A DNA stretch of 41,224 nucleotides from Caldilineaceae bacterium SB0664_bin_27 (GTDB taxonomy: Bacteria > Chloroflexota > Anaerolineae > Caldilineales > Caldilineaceae). The notes below the pieces were generated by a model. The model saw only the letters and a list, made by a program, of their open reading frames with translations. It ran no database searches and was not told the DNA's origin. The position numbers were made by a program, and so were the translations under genes. Positions 7,316-15,834 of the stretch are shown one piece after another; position 1 is the stretch's first letter; each line of letters opens with the position of its first letter. The stretch covers positions 1,311 to 42,534 of the forward strand of contig VXRG01000083.1 in the NCBI GenBank assembly GCA_009838625.1, read 5' to 3'.

Positions 7316-8572
7316 TTAAGTCCGGTACTCCGCGTTGATCGACACGTAATCGTAGCTCAGGTCGCACGTCCACACAGTCGCCTTACCTTCGCCAAGCCCT
7401 AGCGACACCCGCGTGCTAATCTCACTCTCCGCGAAGATCGCCGAAGCGTCCTCCTCTTCATATCCAGTCGGCGTGCCCGCGTCCACCAACTGGAGCTCCG
7501 CATTGCCCGCCTCCGGCTGGCCCGCCGCAATGAACAGGTGCGCCTTCGTCGGGTCAACAGTTGCGCCCGAGTACCCCACCGCGCACAAAATACGCCCCCA
7601 GTTTGCGTCATGCCCAAAGAACGCCGTCTTCACCAGCGGACTCTTCGCGATCGAGTTCGCTACCGTGTGTGCCTCCTCATCGCTGACCGCGCCCTCGACC
7701 TGAATCGTCACGAACTTGGTAACGCCCTCGCCGTTGCGAACGATCAGCTTCGCCAGCTCCATTGAAGCTGCCGTCAGCGTCTCCACAAACGCGTCGTAGT
7801 CCGCGCCTTTCTCCGTGATCTCCGCGTTCCCTGCGGCGCCGTTTGCCAGCACAAGCACAGTGTCATTCGTGCTTGTATCGCCGTCAATGCTGATGCGATT
7901 GAAACTGTGGCTCACTGCCGCAGCCAGCGCCTCCTGCAGCAGAGGCTGGGCTATCGCCGCATCCGTCGCCAGCGTTGCCAGCATCGTGGCCATGTTCGGG
8001 TGAATCATCCCCGCGCCCTTGCCGATGCCGGTAACCGTGACAGTCTGCCCCCCGACCTCTGCCTGGCCTGACGCCCACTTGGGAAAGACGTCAGTCGTCA
8101 TGATCGCCTCCGCCGCTTCCTCCCATCCATCAGGACGCAGCTTGGCCGCCACCTCCGGAATGCCGGCTTCAATTGCGCCAATAGGCAGCTGCACACCGAT
8201 CACACCGGTGCTCATGACAAAAGCCGTATTGTCCGTGCTTCCCAGGCTCTTTTCCGCCGCCTCCGCCATTCGCCGCGCGTTGGCGTTCCCTTCGGCGCTC
8301 GTACAGGCATTGGCGTTTCCGCTATTGATCACCACGCCGTGCGTGCCCTCCGGGTTCATGCGCAGCAGATCCCGGTCGTACAACACTGGCGCCGCTGGAA
8401 ACGCATTCTGCGTAAACACTGCAGCCGAGCGACAAGCCGTAGGACTTGCAATCAACGCCAAATCCAACGCCCCTGTCGGTTTGACTCCGCAATGGATCCC
8501 CGCCGCATCAAAACCCTTCACAGGAATCGCCGCCGCCGAAGGACCCGCAAAAGCATGTTCTTTTTCAGACAT
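7316..8572 (-). CDS. argJ: Bifunctional ornithine acetyltransferase/N-acetylglutamate synthase ArgJ
   Basis: A protein of about 418 residues of the ArgJ family. ArgJ moves the acetyl group from N-acetylornithine to glutamate in the cyclic arginine pathway and can also make N-acetylglutamate from acetyl-CoA. The autocleavage site is visible in KGAGMIHPNMATML, with the nucleophile Thr196 following Ala195. VINSGNANACT and VMSTGVIGVQLP are the conserved alpha-chain motifs. The ATG at 8572 has GGAGA about 6 bases upstream on the minus strand and gives the usual N-terminus; an ATG at 8599 is less supported. It lies 129 bases downstream of argG, probably in the same transcript. Whether it also has the acetyl-CoA activity cannot be read from sequence. 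Confidence 0.95.
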   Translation of the reverse strand: MSEKEHAFAGPSAAAIPVKGFDAAGIHCGVKPTGALDLALIASPTACRSAAVFTQNAFPAAPVLYDRDLLRMNPEGTHGVVINSGNANACTSAEGNANARRMAEAAEKSLGSTDNTAFVMSTGVIGVQLPIGAIEAGIPEVAAKLRPDGWEEAAEAIMTTDVFPKWASGQAEVGGQTVTVTGIGKGAGMIHPNMATMLATLATDAAIAQPLLQEALAAAVSHSFNRISIDGDTSTNDTVLVLANGAAGNAEITEKGADYDAFVETLTAASMELAKLIVRNGEGVTKFVTIQVEGAVSDEEAHTVANSIAKSPLVKTAFFGHDANWGRILCAVGYSGATVDPTKAHLFIAAGQPEAGNAELQLVDAGTPTGYEEEDASAIFAESEISTRVSLGLGEGKATVWTCDLSYDYVSINAEYRT

Positions 8573-8670
8573 GGTTGTCTCCAGGTAATTTGAAAGCATC
8601 AGGCACTTTCTGACCGGCTAGCCTTTCGAATCTTTACTAGGCCCGATGCCCGTCTTGTATTCCCTACTAA

Positions 8671-8698
8671 CCACTATCCACTATCCACTAGCCACTGC
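8671..8698. repeat. Short heptamer repeat (CCACTAT)n
   Basis: Four consecutive 7-base units, CCACTAT, CCACTAT, CCACTAG and CCACTGC, fill the argG-argJ spacer. The same unit recurs in a longer array at 39791-39838. Confidence 0.75.
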
Positions 8699-8701
8699 CG
8701 T

Positions 8702-9982
8702 TCAGTCTCTCTTGATCCAGTCACCTTCTGTTGCAGCGCCGTCCGGCAATGGCGGCATCGAGTCGGCCGGATGCTCCTCTCTCAGCAATGCCTCCACTTT
8801 CAATGGCAGGCCAAACAGCCGGATGAAGCCCTCCGCGTCAGCCTGGTTGTAGACATCGTCCTCGTCAAATGTGACGTAGTCCTCGCGGTAGAGACTGTGC
8901 GGCGACCTGCGACCGACCAGCATCGCGTTGCCCTTGTACAGCTTCAAGCGCACCGTTCCGCTGATCGCTTTCTCCGTTTCCTGCACAAACGCGTCCAGCG
9001 CGCTGCGCAGAGGCGTGAACCACTGGCCGTTGTACACCAGGTCGGCATAGCGCAGACCCACCTGCTGTTTCCAGTGCAGCGTATCCTTGTCCAGGCACAG
9101 CTGTTCCAGCGCCGCATGGGCCTTGTATAGAATCGTGCCCCCCGGCGTCTCATAAACGCCGCGGCTTTTCATCCCAACCAGCCTGTTCTCCACCAGGTCT
9201 ACGCGCCCAATGCCATGCTCGCAGCCGATCTCGTTCAGCTTCTGCACCAGCTCGACCGGCCCCATCGCCACGCCGTTCACCCGTTCCGGAAACCCTCGGC
9301 GGAAATACACCTCGACATACCCGGGCTCATCCGGCGCCTCCTCCGGAGACTTCGTCCACTCGAACATATCCGCCGGAGGCTCGGTCCAGGGATCTTCCAG
9401 GGGCCCGCCTTCATTACTCAAATGCCACAGATTTCGGTCCTGGCTGTATATGCGTTCGGCCGACGCCTTTACCGGGACATTGTGCTCCTCAGCATAATCC
9501 AGCGCATCCGAGCGGCCGCGGATATCCCACTCCCGCCACGGCGCGATGATCTTCAACTTCGGATTCAACGCCATCACAGTCAATTCAAAGCGCACCTGGT
9601 CATTGCCCTTGCCGGTTGCCCCGTGAGACACTGCGTCGGCCCCCTCTAACTGCGCGATCTCCACCAGCCTTTTCGCGATCAGCGGACGCGCAAACGATGT
9701 GCCAAGCAGATAGTCCCGCTCGTAGATGGCTCCCGCCTGCATCGTCGGAAACACATAATCGGTCAGGAACTCGGCCCGTAAATCCTCAACGTAGCATCGC
9801 GTGGCGCCGGAAGCAACGGCCTTTTCTTCCAGACCATCCAACTCCTCCTCCTGGCCCAGGTTGGCGCAGAAACAAACGACTTCGCAGTCGTAGTTGTTCC
9901 TCAGCCACGGAACGATCACGCTCGTATCCAAGCCGCCGGAATAGGCGAGCACCGCCTTTTTCACAGTACCTTTGACAGCCAT
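8702..9982 (-). CDS. argG: Argininosuccinate synthase ArgG
   Basis: A 426-residue protein with the N-type ATP pyrophosphatase PP-loop [10 protein letters not shown] near residue 13. Downstream are [27 protein letters not shown] and [22 protein letters not shown], all hallmarks of argininosuccinate synthase. It condenses citrulline with aspartate using ATP, the seventh step of arginine synthesis. Length is slightly above the usual 400 residues because of the C-terminal extension ending [10 protein letters not shown]. The ATG at 9982 follows a GGAG-type site. It is preceded by a 350-base leader region with strong RNA structure and an intrinsic terminator, which suggests regulated read-through into argG-argJ. 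Confidence 0.96.
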   Translation of the reverse strand: MAVKGTVKKAVLAYSGGLDTSVIVPWLRNNYDCEVVCFCANLGQEEELDGLEEKAVASGATRCYVEDLRAEFLTDYVFPTMQAGAIYERDYLLGTSFARPLIAKRLVEIAQLEGADAVSHGATGKGNDQVRFELTVMALNPKLKIIAPWREWDIRGRSDALDYAEEHNVPVKASAERIYSQDRNLWHLSNEGGPLEDPWTEPPADMFEWTKSPEEAPDEPGYVEVYFRRGFPERVNGVAMGPVELVQKLNEIGCEHGIGRVDLVENRLVGMKSRGVYETPGGTILYKAHAALEQLCLDKDTLHWKQQVGLRYADLVYNGQWFTPLRSALDAFVQETEKAISGTVRLKLYKGNAMLVGRRSPHSLYREDYVTFDEDDVYNQADAEGFIRLFGLPLKVEALLREEHPADSMPPLPDGAATEGDWIKRD

Positions 9983-10115
9983 ACGCGCTCCTTCATGTTG
10001 TGGGTGGCTCCTTTCATTCCTTCACCGTTTTTATTCCTTCACTGTGAAACTTCGACCCTGCATGTCTGGGCTTCCAACGCCTGACCACCGAGCTCGGCTA
10101 ATCTGCTCCACAAAC

Positions 10116-10148
10116 AAAAAATGCCACTTCGGACCTACCGAAGCGGCA
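10116..10148 (-). terminator. Strong intrinsic terminator upstream of argG
   Basis: On the minus strand TGCCGCTTCGG (10148-10138) pairs with CCGAAGTGGCA (10132-10122), 11 pairs with one G-U and a 5-base loop, followed by six T (10121-10116). It ends either the P450 transcript or, if a promoter lies between, an attenuated argG leader. Confidence 0.85.
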
Positions 10149-10268
10149 CACGGGAAACGAGCGAAGAGTACTGCGCAGCCCAACAGCTATCCCTCAGGAC
10201 TGCCGCTGCCGGACTTTGCGCCCGCTTCCCGCGGGCCTCCTCCTCGCAAAACCGAAACTCGTTGAGTT
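10149..10268 (-). ncRNA. Candidate structured leader RNA ahead of the argG terminator
   Basis: On the minus strand three hairpins precede the terminator. First, AACTC/GAGTT (10268-10264 with 10260-10256). Second, a two-part stem, TTTGCG/CGCAAA (10250-10245 with 10220-10215), enclosing GCCCGC-GGGAA-GCGGGC (10236-10220). Third, a nested stem GCAGC/GCTGC (10209-10205 with 10179-10175) holding CAG/CTG and TCC/GGA pairs around a TGAG loop. No open frame with known motifs is present. This could be a cis-regulatory leader of argG or simply the 3' untranslated region of the P450 message. It fits none of the riboswitch classes I could recall. Confidence 0.4.
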
Positions 10269-10340
10269 CATTGTCGATTCAAATCGTCATGGTTGAGGAA
10301 ATTGACGTATAGGCAAGGCTAACGTAACTGTCCTGCAAAG

Positions 10341-11657
10341 TCAAGAATTGGACGCTGCCGGTTCAACTGAAGCGAAAGTCTCCACCCCTGCCACAACAAA
10401 GTGAGAAGGTCTTTCAACTTCGACTATGAGGTCTTCTACACCTCGCAGAACCACCTGCTTTCTCTGTTGCGGCTCTGCAGCCAGTCGCATCGAAGAAAAC
10501 CGCTCCAGCAGCCCTTCGAAAGCGATACGTCCTTCCAGCTTGGCCAGCGACGCGCCCAGGCAGTAGTGGATGCCGCGCCCAAAAGAGATGTGGCTCTTCT
10601 CTTCCCGCCCTATGTCCAGCCTGTCGGGATCCGAGAACGCCGCAGGGTCGCGATTTGCCGCGCCGACGACGCTAACCACCTGTTGCCCGGTACCTATTAT
10701 CTTGCCCCTGAGTTCCACGTCTTCCAGTGCCGTGCGGCCGTCAAGCTGCACGGGGCTGTCGTATCGCAGCAACTCGTCGATGGCCGCTTCAATCAGTTCC
10801 GGCTCTCCCTGAAGCCGCTGCAGCTCCCCGGGATTTCGCAGCAGCGCCAGCATTCCGTTGCCTATCAGATTGCGAGTCGTTTCGTTTCCTGCAACCAGCA
10901 ACAGCAATAGCGTGGCAAGGAGTTCCCCGTGCGAAAGCCTGTCGCCTTCCTCTTCGGCCGCCAAAAGTGCGCTCACAAGGTCGTCTTGGGGATCCTGTCG
11001 CCGCAGTGCAATGATCCCCTCAAAGTACTCGTAGAGCTCCTGTTCGGACCGGCGAAATCTTTCTCTCTGCTCTCTTGTGAGGATCGGCTCCAGGGAGAGG
11101 ACGATGTCATTGGACCAATCTTTGAACCGGTCCAGGTCCTCTGCCGGGACGCCCAGCATCTCTGCGATAACGATAATCGGTAGAGGAAACGCGAAACTGT
11201 CGATTAGGTCGAACCTGTCTTCCCCATTGACGTCGTCCAGAAGTCCCTCAACGATCTTTTCAATGCGCGGCCCAAGCGCCGCCACCGAACGGGGCGTAAA
11301 CGCTTTGGAGACCAGTGAACGCAGGCGCGTATGGTCCGGCGGATCCAGGTCCAGCATACTGCGGTCCTTCGTGTACTCTCGATCTCCTGCACCGGCCTCC
11401 TGGTTGGAAAACCGATGATGGTCTTGCAGCACCGCCTGTACATCTTCGTACCTGGTCAGGACCCATGCGTTGACCAACCTCATCCGGTGCACCGGGTCCC
11501 GCTCCCTCAACCGCTGATATGTAGGATAGGGATTCGCCAAAACATCCTTGGAAGTCAGGTCGAAGACAACACCCGATTCAAGCCATTCCCTGGTCAACAA
11601 GGCACGCTTGGCTACTGGTCTTAACAATTCAAAAACTGTTCTTGGGATAAAATCCAT
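10341..11657 (-). CDS. Cytochrome P450, soluble bacterial type
   Basis: About 438 residues with all P450 landmarks: the I-helix AGNETTRN near 257-264, the K-helix ExxR at ELLR (296-299), and the haem loop FGRGIHYCLGASLAK with the axial Cys near 367. There is no membrane anchor, so it is a soluble class I-type enzyme needing ferredoxin and a reductase. Neither is encoded nearby. DLDPPDHTRLRSLVSKAFTPR is typical of the CYP107/CYP108-like bacterial group. The substrate is unknown. The ATG at 11657 is taken as start; the adjacent GTG at 11660 is equally close to the upstream GGA. The gene has its own candidate promoter and lies between an ABC operon and the argG leader. Confidence 0.93.
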   Translation of the reverse strand: MDFIPRTVFELLRPVAKRALLTREWLESGVVFDLTSKDVLANPYPTYQRLRERDPVHRMRLVNAWVLTRYEDVQAVLQDHHRFSNQEAGAGDREYTKDRSMLDLDPPDHTRLRSLVSKAFTPRSVAALGPRIEKIVEGLLDDVNGEDRFDLIDSFAFPLPIIVIAEMLGVPAEDLDRFKDWSNDIVLSLEPILTREQRERFRRSEQELYEYFEGIIALRRQDPQDDLVSALLAAEEEGDRLSHGELLATLLLLLVAGNETTRNLIGNGMLALLRNPGELQRLQGEPELIEAAIDELLRYDSPVQLDGRTALEDVELRGKIIGTGQQVVSVVGAANRDPAAFSDPDRLDIGREEKSHISFGRGIHYCLGASLAKLEGRIAFEGLLERFSSMRLAAEPQQRKQVVLRGVEDLIVEVERPSHFVVAGVETFASVEPAASNS

Positions 11658-11759
11658 CACTGAGTCCTCTAAATTACTACGATTGAACGCTCTTCCCCCT
11701 GTCCTCGCGATTTACAGACGCGCCGCCGGCACTACGACCTTACGCCACCGGGCTCAACA

Positions 11760-11790
11760 ATTATAGCACTGTGTCCACTCGATGCTTGAA
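11760..11790 (-). promoter_or_regulatory. Candidate promoter of the P450 gene
   Basis: On the minus strand a perfect TATAAT (11765-11760) lies about 100 bases before the P450 start. The best -35 match is TTCAAG (11790-11785) with a long 19-base spacer, so the -10 is much stronger than the -35. No gene is seen in the rest of the 11661-11939 gap. Confidence 0.45.
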
Positions 11791-11939
11791 GAAAACCTGC
11801 TAGAGGTGCATTCCAGTATGGGCGTAAGCTAAGGGACGGGAGTGAGCAGGCCTTGTACTTGCCATGTGTCCTCCACCCAACGGACTTCATCGTAAGAAGT
11901 GCAAGTCGCCTCATGGAACGGCACTGCCGCCCCGCAAGC

Positions 11940-11976
11940 GTGGAGCCAGTCAAGCAACCCCGGCCCTTGGCTCCAC
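11940..11976 (-). terminator. Perfect 9-bp hairpin right after the ABC permease stop
   Basis: GTGGAGCCA (11940-11948) and TGGCTCCAC (11968-11976) pair perfectly around a 19-base loop, starting one base after the permease stop codon on the minus strand. No T-run follows, so it may be a weak terminator or a 3'-end protecting hairpin. Confidence 0.45.
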
Positions 11977-12888
11977 CTACTTGAACGCCCCCATAGTCAT
12001 ACCCGATGCGATCTGCCGTTGGAAAATGAAGAACAAAATCAGCACAGGAATCGTGGCTAGAGCCATCGCCGCGTACTGCAACGCCAGCACCGTTTCCACC
12101 GTCATCGGTGCCGGCTTATACAGCGCGATCGCCAGTGGCAGGGTCCGTACGTCCGCCTTATTCATCAGAATCAGTGAGAAGAATAACTCGCTCCAGATCC
12201 AGTTGATATTGATAATCGCCATACCCGCAATCGGACCCCGGCTGATGGGCATGACAATCCGCAGGAAGACCCCCAGCCGGCCGCAACCGTCAATACGAGC
12301 TGCCTCTTCCAACTCCAACGGCATGTGCATGAAATAGGCCCGCATCAGGATGATCGTGAAAGGCGCGCCCAGCGCGGCATATACAAGCGTCAGGCCAAAC
12401 AGGCTATTGCGCAGCCCCAGACTGCCTACGAAAAAGTACAATGGAATGGCTAGTGCATGTGCCGGCACAGCCAAGCTGAGCAAGAGCGCCTGATGCAGAG
12501 TCCCGTTTCCGGGAAAGTGTCCCCGCGCCATCGCGTAACCGCACAGACACGAAATCGCCAGCATCAGCACTAGCGTCGCCGCCAGCACGATGACGCTGTT
12601 GAAGAAATATCTCCCGAAGAACATCCCCGTACGGTCCCCGGTCCAAACGTCAATAAAGGGCGCCATCGAGAAGCCCGTCGGCAGACTGAAAGGGGTATTC
12701 AGTATCTGCGTATCCGTCTTGAGCGTGTTCATCAGCAGAAAAAAGATCGGATAAACCTGGACCAGTGCTCCCACAATCAGCAGCCCATAGATAATGGGGC
12801 GCAGGCTGCTGCCGGCCCACCAACCGAATGTCCTGTCTCCCCCAACGCTACTTCCTTCCGAACGAGAAGCTAACCTGTTTGCCGCCAT
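11977..12888 (-). CDS. Sugar-type ABC transporter permease, MalG-like (second module)
   Basis: A membrane protein of 303 residues with an N-terminal anchor (PIIYGLLIVGALVQVYPIFF) and an EAA loop EEAARIDGCGRLGVF followed by RIVMPISRGP. The ending IASGMTMGAFK is typical of MalG-side permeases. AAGGA lies about 10 bases before the ATG at 12888. It is the last gene of the minus-strand module lipoprotein-permease-permease. As in the first module there is no ATPase gene nearby. Confidence 0.9.
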   Translation of the reverse strand: MAANRLASRSEGSSVGGDRTFGWWAGSSLRPIIYGLLIVGALVQVYPIFFLLMNTLKTDTQILNTPFSLPTGFSMAPFIDVWTGDRTGMFFGRYFFNSVIVLAATLVLMLAISCLCGYAMARGHFPGNGTLHQALLLSLAVPAHALAIPLYFFVGSLGLRNSLFGLTLVYAALGAPFTIILMRAYFMHMPLELEEAARIDGCGRLGVFLRIVMPISRGPIAGMAIININWIWSELFFSLILMNKADVRTLPLAIALYKPAPMTVETVLALQYAAMALATIPVLILFFIFQRQIASGMTMGAFK

Positions 12889-12966
12889 CTATTCCGTTCC
12901 TTTCAAACTGACTCGCCAAACCCGGACTAAGATCGAGAAAGTCCGCCTACCTTTGCCCCAACAGTC

Positions 12967-13899
12967 CTAGTACTCAACACTTTCAATTCGCACGCCCCGC
13001 ACATAGGCATAAGCGATTGCGAAAACGACCACAAACATGACCACCGCTATCGCCGAACCGTAGCCGAAGTAGCCGGAGCGGAAGGCCGTCTCGAACAGGT
13101 AGTAGCCTAGCACCTGCGTGCTGAAGGCTGGACCGCCCTTCGTCATCACCAGCACGATGTCGAAAACCTTCATGGCGCCGATAATCGAGAGCATGGTTAT
13201 CGATGCGAGCACAGGCTTGATCAGCGGCACGATCAGGCCCCAAATCCGCTGCCACTCGTTCACGCCGTCCATCGTGGCCGCGTCGTGCATATCCTGAGGA
13301 ATGCCCTCAATAGCCGCCAGCAGAACGATCATCGGAAAGCCCACAGACTGCCATATCGGTACCAGCATGACGCTTATCAACGCTACATTGCGGTCGCCCA
13401 GCCAGTTTTGTACTAAAGGGTCGAGCCCAATGCTCCGCAGCACAGTGTTAAACAGACCGTGGTTGAATTCAAACATGTTCGCCCACAGCGTCGCCACCAC
13501 TACGCCCGACATCATCACCGGAATGAAAAATGCGATGCGATAGACCTGCCATCCTCTCAGGCGCCGGCTGATTGCCACACCGAGAAACAGACCGATTGAC
13601 ACCGTGAAAAAGGGCACAACGATTGCGAAGATAAAACTGTTGCCAAGCGCACGCCAGAAAATCTCATCGCCGAACAGCTTGGAGAAATTCCTCAACCCAA
13701 TAAATGTCTGCGGTCCCAGCCCGCCCCACTTGAATAACGACAGCCGCAGCGTGTCGAACAGCGGATAGGCCATCAGCGTCAGCAGCATCAGCGAAGCCGG
13801 CGCGATGAACAGATACCAAGGCAAAACCTTCCTGAAGCCGCGCATGAACCTACTGCTGCCCGCTGTCCCAACCGCTTCCCTTGAACTTACTGTTGCCAA
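12967..13899 (-). CDS. Sugar-type ABC transporter permease, MalF-like (second module)
   Basis: A 310-residue permease with about six membrane segments. The EAA loop is degenerate, HDAATMDGVNEWQRI followed by GLIVPLIKP, as is usual for the MalF side. It starts with TTG at 13899, supported by a strong GGAGGT six bases upstream; no ATG in frame has a comparable site. It lies between the binding lipoprotein (95-base gap) and the second permease (78-base gap). The pair at 12967 and 11977 would form the membrane channel for the ligand bound by the lipoprotein at 13995. Confidence 0.9.
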   Translation of the reverse strand: MATVSSREAVGTAGSSRFMRGFRKVLPWYLFIAPASLMLLTLMAYPLFDTLRLSLFKWGGLGPQTFIGLRNFSKLFGDEIFWRALGNSFIFAIVVPFFTVSIGLFLGVAISRRLRGWQVYRIAFFIPVMMSGVVVATLWANMFEFNHGLFNTVLRSIGLDPLVQNWLGDRNVALISVMLVPIWQSVGFPMIVLLAAIEGIPQDMHDAATMDGVNEWQRIWGLIVPLIKPVLASITMLSIIGAMKVFDIVLVMTKGGPAFSTQVLGYYLFETAFRSGYFGYGSAIAVVMFVVVFAIAYAYVRGVRIESVEY

Positions 13900-13994
13900 C
13901 TCTGCACCTCCATACGAAAACAGGGAGGCCCTTTCGAACCTCCCTGCACAAACTGACCTTTCATTTCAATCCTGTTTTCCGGGATCCTCGCCGT

Positions 13995-15356
13995 CTAGCT
14001 CTGTTCGGCCTGAATCTCCACGGTCTTTTCCTGCATCCAGGCCCCGGCCTCTTCAGGTGTCAGACCGCCGGCCATCATCTGGTCGACCGACTTGACTGTC
14101 GCTTGCTGGTAGGGTTGGCTGCTCGACGCTTCGAACAATGCCGGTGTCCCGTACTTGTTGTTGTCTTCCAGGAATGCAAGCTGCATCTCGCTGAGGATTT
14201 CAGCATAAACTTCAGCAGGAATGTCCGCCCGGCCATGGGGGATCCCGGCCGTCTGTGCATACAGCGAAGCCTGCGGCAGACGGTAGGCCCAGGCCACAAA
14301 CTCCAGCGCGGCTTCAATGTTACTGCCTGACTTCGGTACGATCAATCCGTCGGGAACCCAGGCTCCAACCTTTCCGGTCCGCTCCGGCCTGATCTCCGGA
14401 TAGTAAAAGTACCCCACCTCGAACTCGACGTCGCGCGTGAGCCCTGCGCTCCCGCCATCCCACGACCCGGTCTGCCACATCGCCGTCTTGCCCGTCGTGA
14501 ACAATGATCTGCCGTTCTGATAGTCCGTAAGGCCCGTCACGCCATCGACGAAGACCCCGTTGTCGACCATCGCCTGTATGTACTCGTAAATCCGAATCGA
14601 GTCCGGGTCCGTCCAGCTGTACTCATTGCAATCCGCCGGCCGGTCCCCCCGCCACAGAATCGGCATACAGTTATACTGGTCCCGGCTCCACGATCGCAGC
14701 TGCATACCGTCACTGAAGTGGCTTTGGATGCCCATGTTATAGTCGACTGCCAGCGGTTGGTATCCGGCCGCCCGGAACTCAGCCGACATCTCATACAGGT
14801 CATCCCATGTTTCCGGCGGAGTTGCACCGATTTCGTCGAAGATCTCCTTATTGTAATAGGTATAAGGAGTCCATACCACCGAGCTTGTGGCCGAGTAAAA
14901 GTGACCGTCCGGCTGCCGCTGGAAGTCAACGATTCCTTCAGGATAAGCGTCGAACCACCCTTCCTGTTCGTACAGGTCATCAAACGGAACTAGGATCTGG
15001 CTGGTCACCATGTCGTTGAAACGATTGGCCGGCACGCACTGAAACCAAGAGACGTCGGGCGTGTCATCGCTCGAAAAGAGCAGGAACGCCTGCTGGTACT
15101 GCTCATCTGCAAGCACGTCAATAGTCACAGAAATGTGCGGGTTCTCTTCCATGTACAGGTCCGCCTGCGCCTGCAAACCCTCCGTCACAATCCCGGCAAT
15201 CGACCCCACTCGCAGTTCCAGCATTTCCTGGGAAACTGCCATCTCGCCGTCACCTTCTGCCGCCGGCGCCATCGGGGCAGCACAAGCTGCAAGCAACCCG
15301 CCGGCAGTGACAAAGCTGGCCTTTTGCAGGAAGTCTCTACGTGTTGTTTTCGTCAT
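13995..15356 (-). CDS. Sugar-type ABC transporter substrate-binding lipoprotein (second module)
   Basis: From the ATG at 15356 the protein is 453 residues and begins with a Tat-type TRRDFLQKASF, followed by lipobox LAAC with lipidated Cys25. An AGGAG lies about 9 bases upstream. The frame is open for 55 more codons upstream, but that extension would bury the signal peptide and is rejected. The mature part has the family 1 pattern (YMEENPHISVTIDVLADEQ, DTPDVSWFQ, GATPPETWDDLYEM), so it binds a carbohydrate-like ligand. It shares only the general fold with the lipoprotein at 2352. It is divergent from the PhyH-family gene at 15835, which points to a common inducer and common purpose. Confidence 0.92.
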   Translation of the reverse strand: MTKTTRRDFLQKASFVTAGGLLAACAAPMAPAAEGDGEMAVSQEMLELRVGSIAGIVTEGLQAQADLYMEENPHISVTIDVLADEQYQQAFLLFSSDDTPDVSWFQCVPANRFNDMVTSQILVPFDDLYEQEGWFDAYPEGIVDFQRQPDGHFYSATSSVVWTPYTYYNKEIFDEIGATPPETWDDLYEMSAEFRAAGYQPLAVDYNMGIQSHFSDGMQLRSWSRDQYNCMPILWRGDRPADCNEYSWTDPDSIRIYEYIQAMVDNGVFVDGVTGLTDYQNGRSLFTTGKTAMWQTGSWDGGSAGLTRDVEFEVGYFYYPEIRPERTGKVGAWVPDGLIVPKSGSNIEAALEFVAWAYRLPQASLYAQTAGIPHGRADIPAEVYAEILSEMQLAFLEDNNKYGTPALFEASSSQPYQQATVKSVDQMMAGGLTPEEAGAWMQEKTVEIQAEQS

Positions 15357-15721
15357 CACGATTTCTCCTCTTGGATTGGATGGCAATACTAACAAAGGAT
15401 TTGTTTGAGAACTGCTATCTTTTGACGTACAGAGTGTCATACACGAACGGAGCGCGGCCATGACCGTCCTGGGGACCTTCAATCGAGAGGGAGTGTACCA
15501 TGTATGGTGTAGGAGTGGCAAACGGTTCGAATTTTCTGGATAAACGACCCGCGGTGATGTTCAGACTGAGTCGGTCCTCTTAAGCGGCATTCAAACTACG
15601 CCCCTACGCGAGATTTCCCTTCCATATTTTGGAAACCCTTCCCCTCCCTACAAGGTGCTGGAACCATGAATCCGGATCGTTCTCTCCAGAGCCCGGGGAC
15701 TCTCGAATTAGAATCCCGCGC
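15357..15721. other. Divergent intergenic region with candidate operator half-sites
   Basis: No gene is seen in this spacer between the minus-strand ABC module and the plus-strand PhyH gene. Two short interrupted palindromes stand out: ACCAT-GT-ATGGT at 15497-15508 and TTCCA-TATTT-TGGAA at 15620-15634. Either could be a repressor site for the divergent units, but no regulator gene is in the window. No convincing minus-strand promoter was found. Confidence 0.35.
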
Positions 15722-15750
15722 TTTAGATTACTATGCATCTGGTGTATGAT
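15722..15750 (+). promoter_or_regulatory. Candidate promoter of the second PhyH-family gene
   Basis: TTTAGA (15722-15727) and TATGAT (15745-15750) are separated by exactly 17 bases. Transcription would begin near 15757, leaving a leader of about 78 bases before the ATG at 15835. Confidence 0.5.
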
Positions 15751-15834
15751 TCCAGTTGAATGTAATCCCAAAACATGGCCAACCTTACGACGAAGGCACT
15801 GGCCGCCTGGACCACCGAAAGGACTTGAGTTCCA

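Noticed and set aside
10116..10200. T-box leader upstream of argG
   Set aside because: The GGTGG-ACCGCG-type T-box sequence before the terminator is missing.
10205..10250. Similarity of CGCAAAG-x-CCGG in the argG leader to the c-di-GMP-I riboswitch
   Set aside because: Only this short core matches; the upstream GGCAAACC element and the tetraloop-receptor stem are not found.
11732..11953. 73-codon minus-strand frame upstream of the P450 gene
   Set aside because: No ribosome site, no recognisable motif, and it overlaps the candidate P450 promoter and the permease hairpin.
15357..15521. Longer N-terminus for the second sugar-binding lipoprotein
   Set aside because: It would place 55 residues before the Tat/lipoprotein signal and ignore the AGGAG-supported ATG at 15356.
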